Positions 4,966-5,567 of a stretch of DNA of 5,567 nt are shown piece after piece (the first letter of the stretch is position 1; every line of letters begins with the position of its first letter). The translations under genes were made by a program, and so were the position numbers. Below the pieces are notes generated by a model. The model had not been told where the DNA came from. It ran no database searches and saw only the letters and a list, made by a program, of their open reading frames with translations. The DNA lies in NCBI GenBank assembly GCA_003530935.1, contig DPEO01000010.1, forward strand, positions 1 through 5,567, in the 5' to 3' direction. This stretch comes from Desulfomicrobiaceae bacterium (GTDB lineage Bacteria > Desulfobacterota > Desulfovibrionia > Desulfovibrionales > Desulfomicrobiaceae).

Positions 4966-5567
4966 CTCTGAATGCATGACCCGATTCGAGGGGATTAAGA
5001 CTTCGATCCGGCCTTCGATTTCTACGGTAATGGCGTACTCTGAATGCATGACCCGATTCGAGGGGATTAAGACGCATCGCGGCATTGGTAGAGGATGGGG
5101 GTCACCGCGTCTCTGAATGCATGACCCGATTCGAGGGGATTAAGACTTATGTTTTGAGAGACCTCGCTCATCTCGCGCATAACCTCTGAATGCATGACCC
5201 GATTCGAGGGGATTAAGACATCTTCATGGACTGGATGGCGTTTTGAAAAACTACACTCTGAATGCATGACCCGATTCGAGGGGATTAAGACTCTACGGTG
5301 AGGGCACAACGTGACACGTGAACATGTACTCTGAATGCATGACCCGATTCGAGGGGATTAAGACTTGCTGTTCTCCTTCGCCAGCGCTTCCTTCTCCCGT
5401 GCCTCTGAATGCATGACCCGATTCGAGGGGATTAAGACTTGAGGTGGTAGCCCGTCATGCGTCCCGGACGCGCCTCTGAATGCATGACCCGATTCGAGGG
5501 GATTAAGACTTTTCCGTTGGGATTCGGTACTTTACCCTCATACTAACTCTGAATGCATGACCCGATT
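4966..5567 (+). CRISPR. CRISPR array, leader-proximal part: 8 complete repeats, 8 spacers, 9th repeat cut by window end
   Basis: The 36-base repeat begins CTCTGAATGCATGACC and ends TTCGAGGGGATTAAGAC. Copies start at 4966, 5038, 5111, 5184, 5256, 5329, 5403, 5474 and 5547; the last is truncated after 21 bases. All visible copies are identical. Repeat edges are firm because flanking bases vary on both sides. Spacers are 5002-5037 (36), 5074-5110 (37), 5147-5183 (37), 5220-5255 (36), 5292-5328 (37), 5365-5402 (38), 5439-5473 (35) and 5510-5546 (37). The 3' end ATTAAGAC resembles the common ATTGAAAC crRNA 5' handle, so transcription is on the + strand from the leader at 4838-4965. Internal pairing is weak (CCC with GGG around a GATTCGA loop), typical of repeats cut by Cas6 without a stable hairpin. 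No spacer repeats another or, by eye, matches the genes in this window. Confidence 0.99.

Noticed and set aside
4915..4971. 18-codon open frame in the leader with GGAGG before a GTG, ending at the TGA in the first repeat
   Set aside because: It is too short, its stop lies in the repeat, and its peptide is proline-rich without features; chance occurrence is the simplest reading.
4865..5309. Minus-strand open frames through the CRISPR array
   Set aside because: They consist of the translated repeat (such as NPLESGHAFR) joined by spacers, arising because a 36-base repeat keeps frame; they are not genes.

Overview
The window is the adaptation and accessory end of a CRISPR-Cas locus, almost certainly type III, in a high-GC bacterium. 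Every gene reads on the + strand with strong G/C preference at third codon positions and good Shine-Dalgarno sites. The high GC and the upstream gene remnant (an AAA-ATPase-like/PD-(D/E)XK protein tail) would fit a Desulfovibrio-like desulfobacterium or another proteobacterium, but this is only a guess; no taxonomic marker gene is present.

Layout. Positions 1-161 hold the last 52 codons of an upstream gene resembling the PDDEXK_9 (DUF1703) family. A 109-base gap follows, containing a strong imperfect hairpin (195-228). Then comes a compact operon. 271-1857 is a CRISPR-associated primase-polymerase (CAPP: TPR-like N-terminus, archaeo-eukaryotic primase domain with intact DxD and SxH motifs, C-terminal domain with four cysteines resembling the PriL Fe-S domain). 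1867-2916 is cas1 with a GTG start. 2916-3194 is cas2, whose ATG shares one base with the cas1 stop. 3233-4837 is a 534-residue protein with a TM1812/Csx2-type CARF domain, a HEPN RNase motif, and a complete Csx16-like domain at its C-terminus. A leader of about 128 bases (4838-4965) carries a plausible sigma70 promoter. It runs into a CRISPR array of eight perfect 36-base repeats plus a ninth cut by the window end, with eight spacers of 35-38 bases.

How the parts work together (inference from families). Cas1-Cas2 integrate new spacers, and CAPP probably supplies DNA synthesis or gap filling for this; no reverse transcriptase is present. The array supplies crRNAs, read on the + strand with a predicted 5' handle AUUAAGAC. 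A type III effector complex (Cas10 and backbone proteins) and Cas6, all outside this window, would make cyclic oligoadenylate on target recognition. The CARF-HEPN part would sense it and cleave RNA, while the fused Csx16 part, a family reported to be ring nucleases, would degrade the messenger and shut the response off.

Most notable points: the effector/off-switch fusion in one chain; the primase-polymerase paired with Cas1-Cas2; and the fact that every visible spacer has an open reading frame on the strand its crRNA would bind, as expected for RNA-targeting type III immunity.
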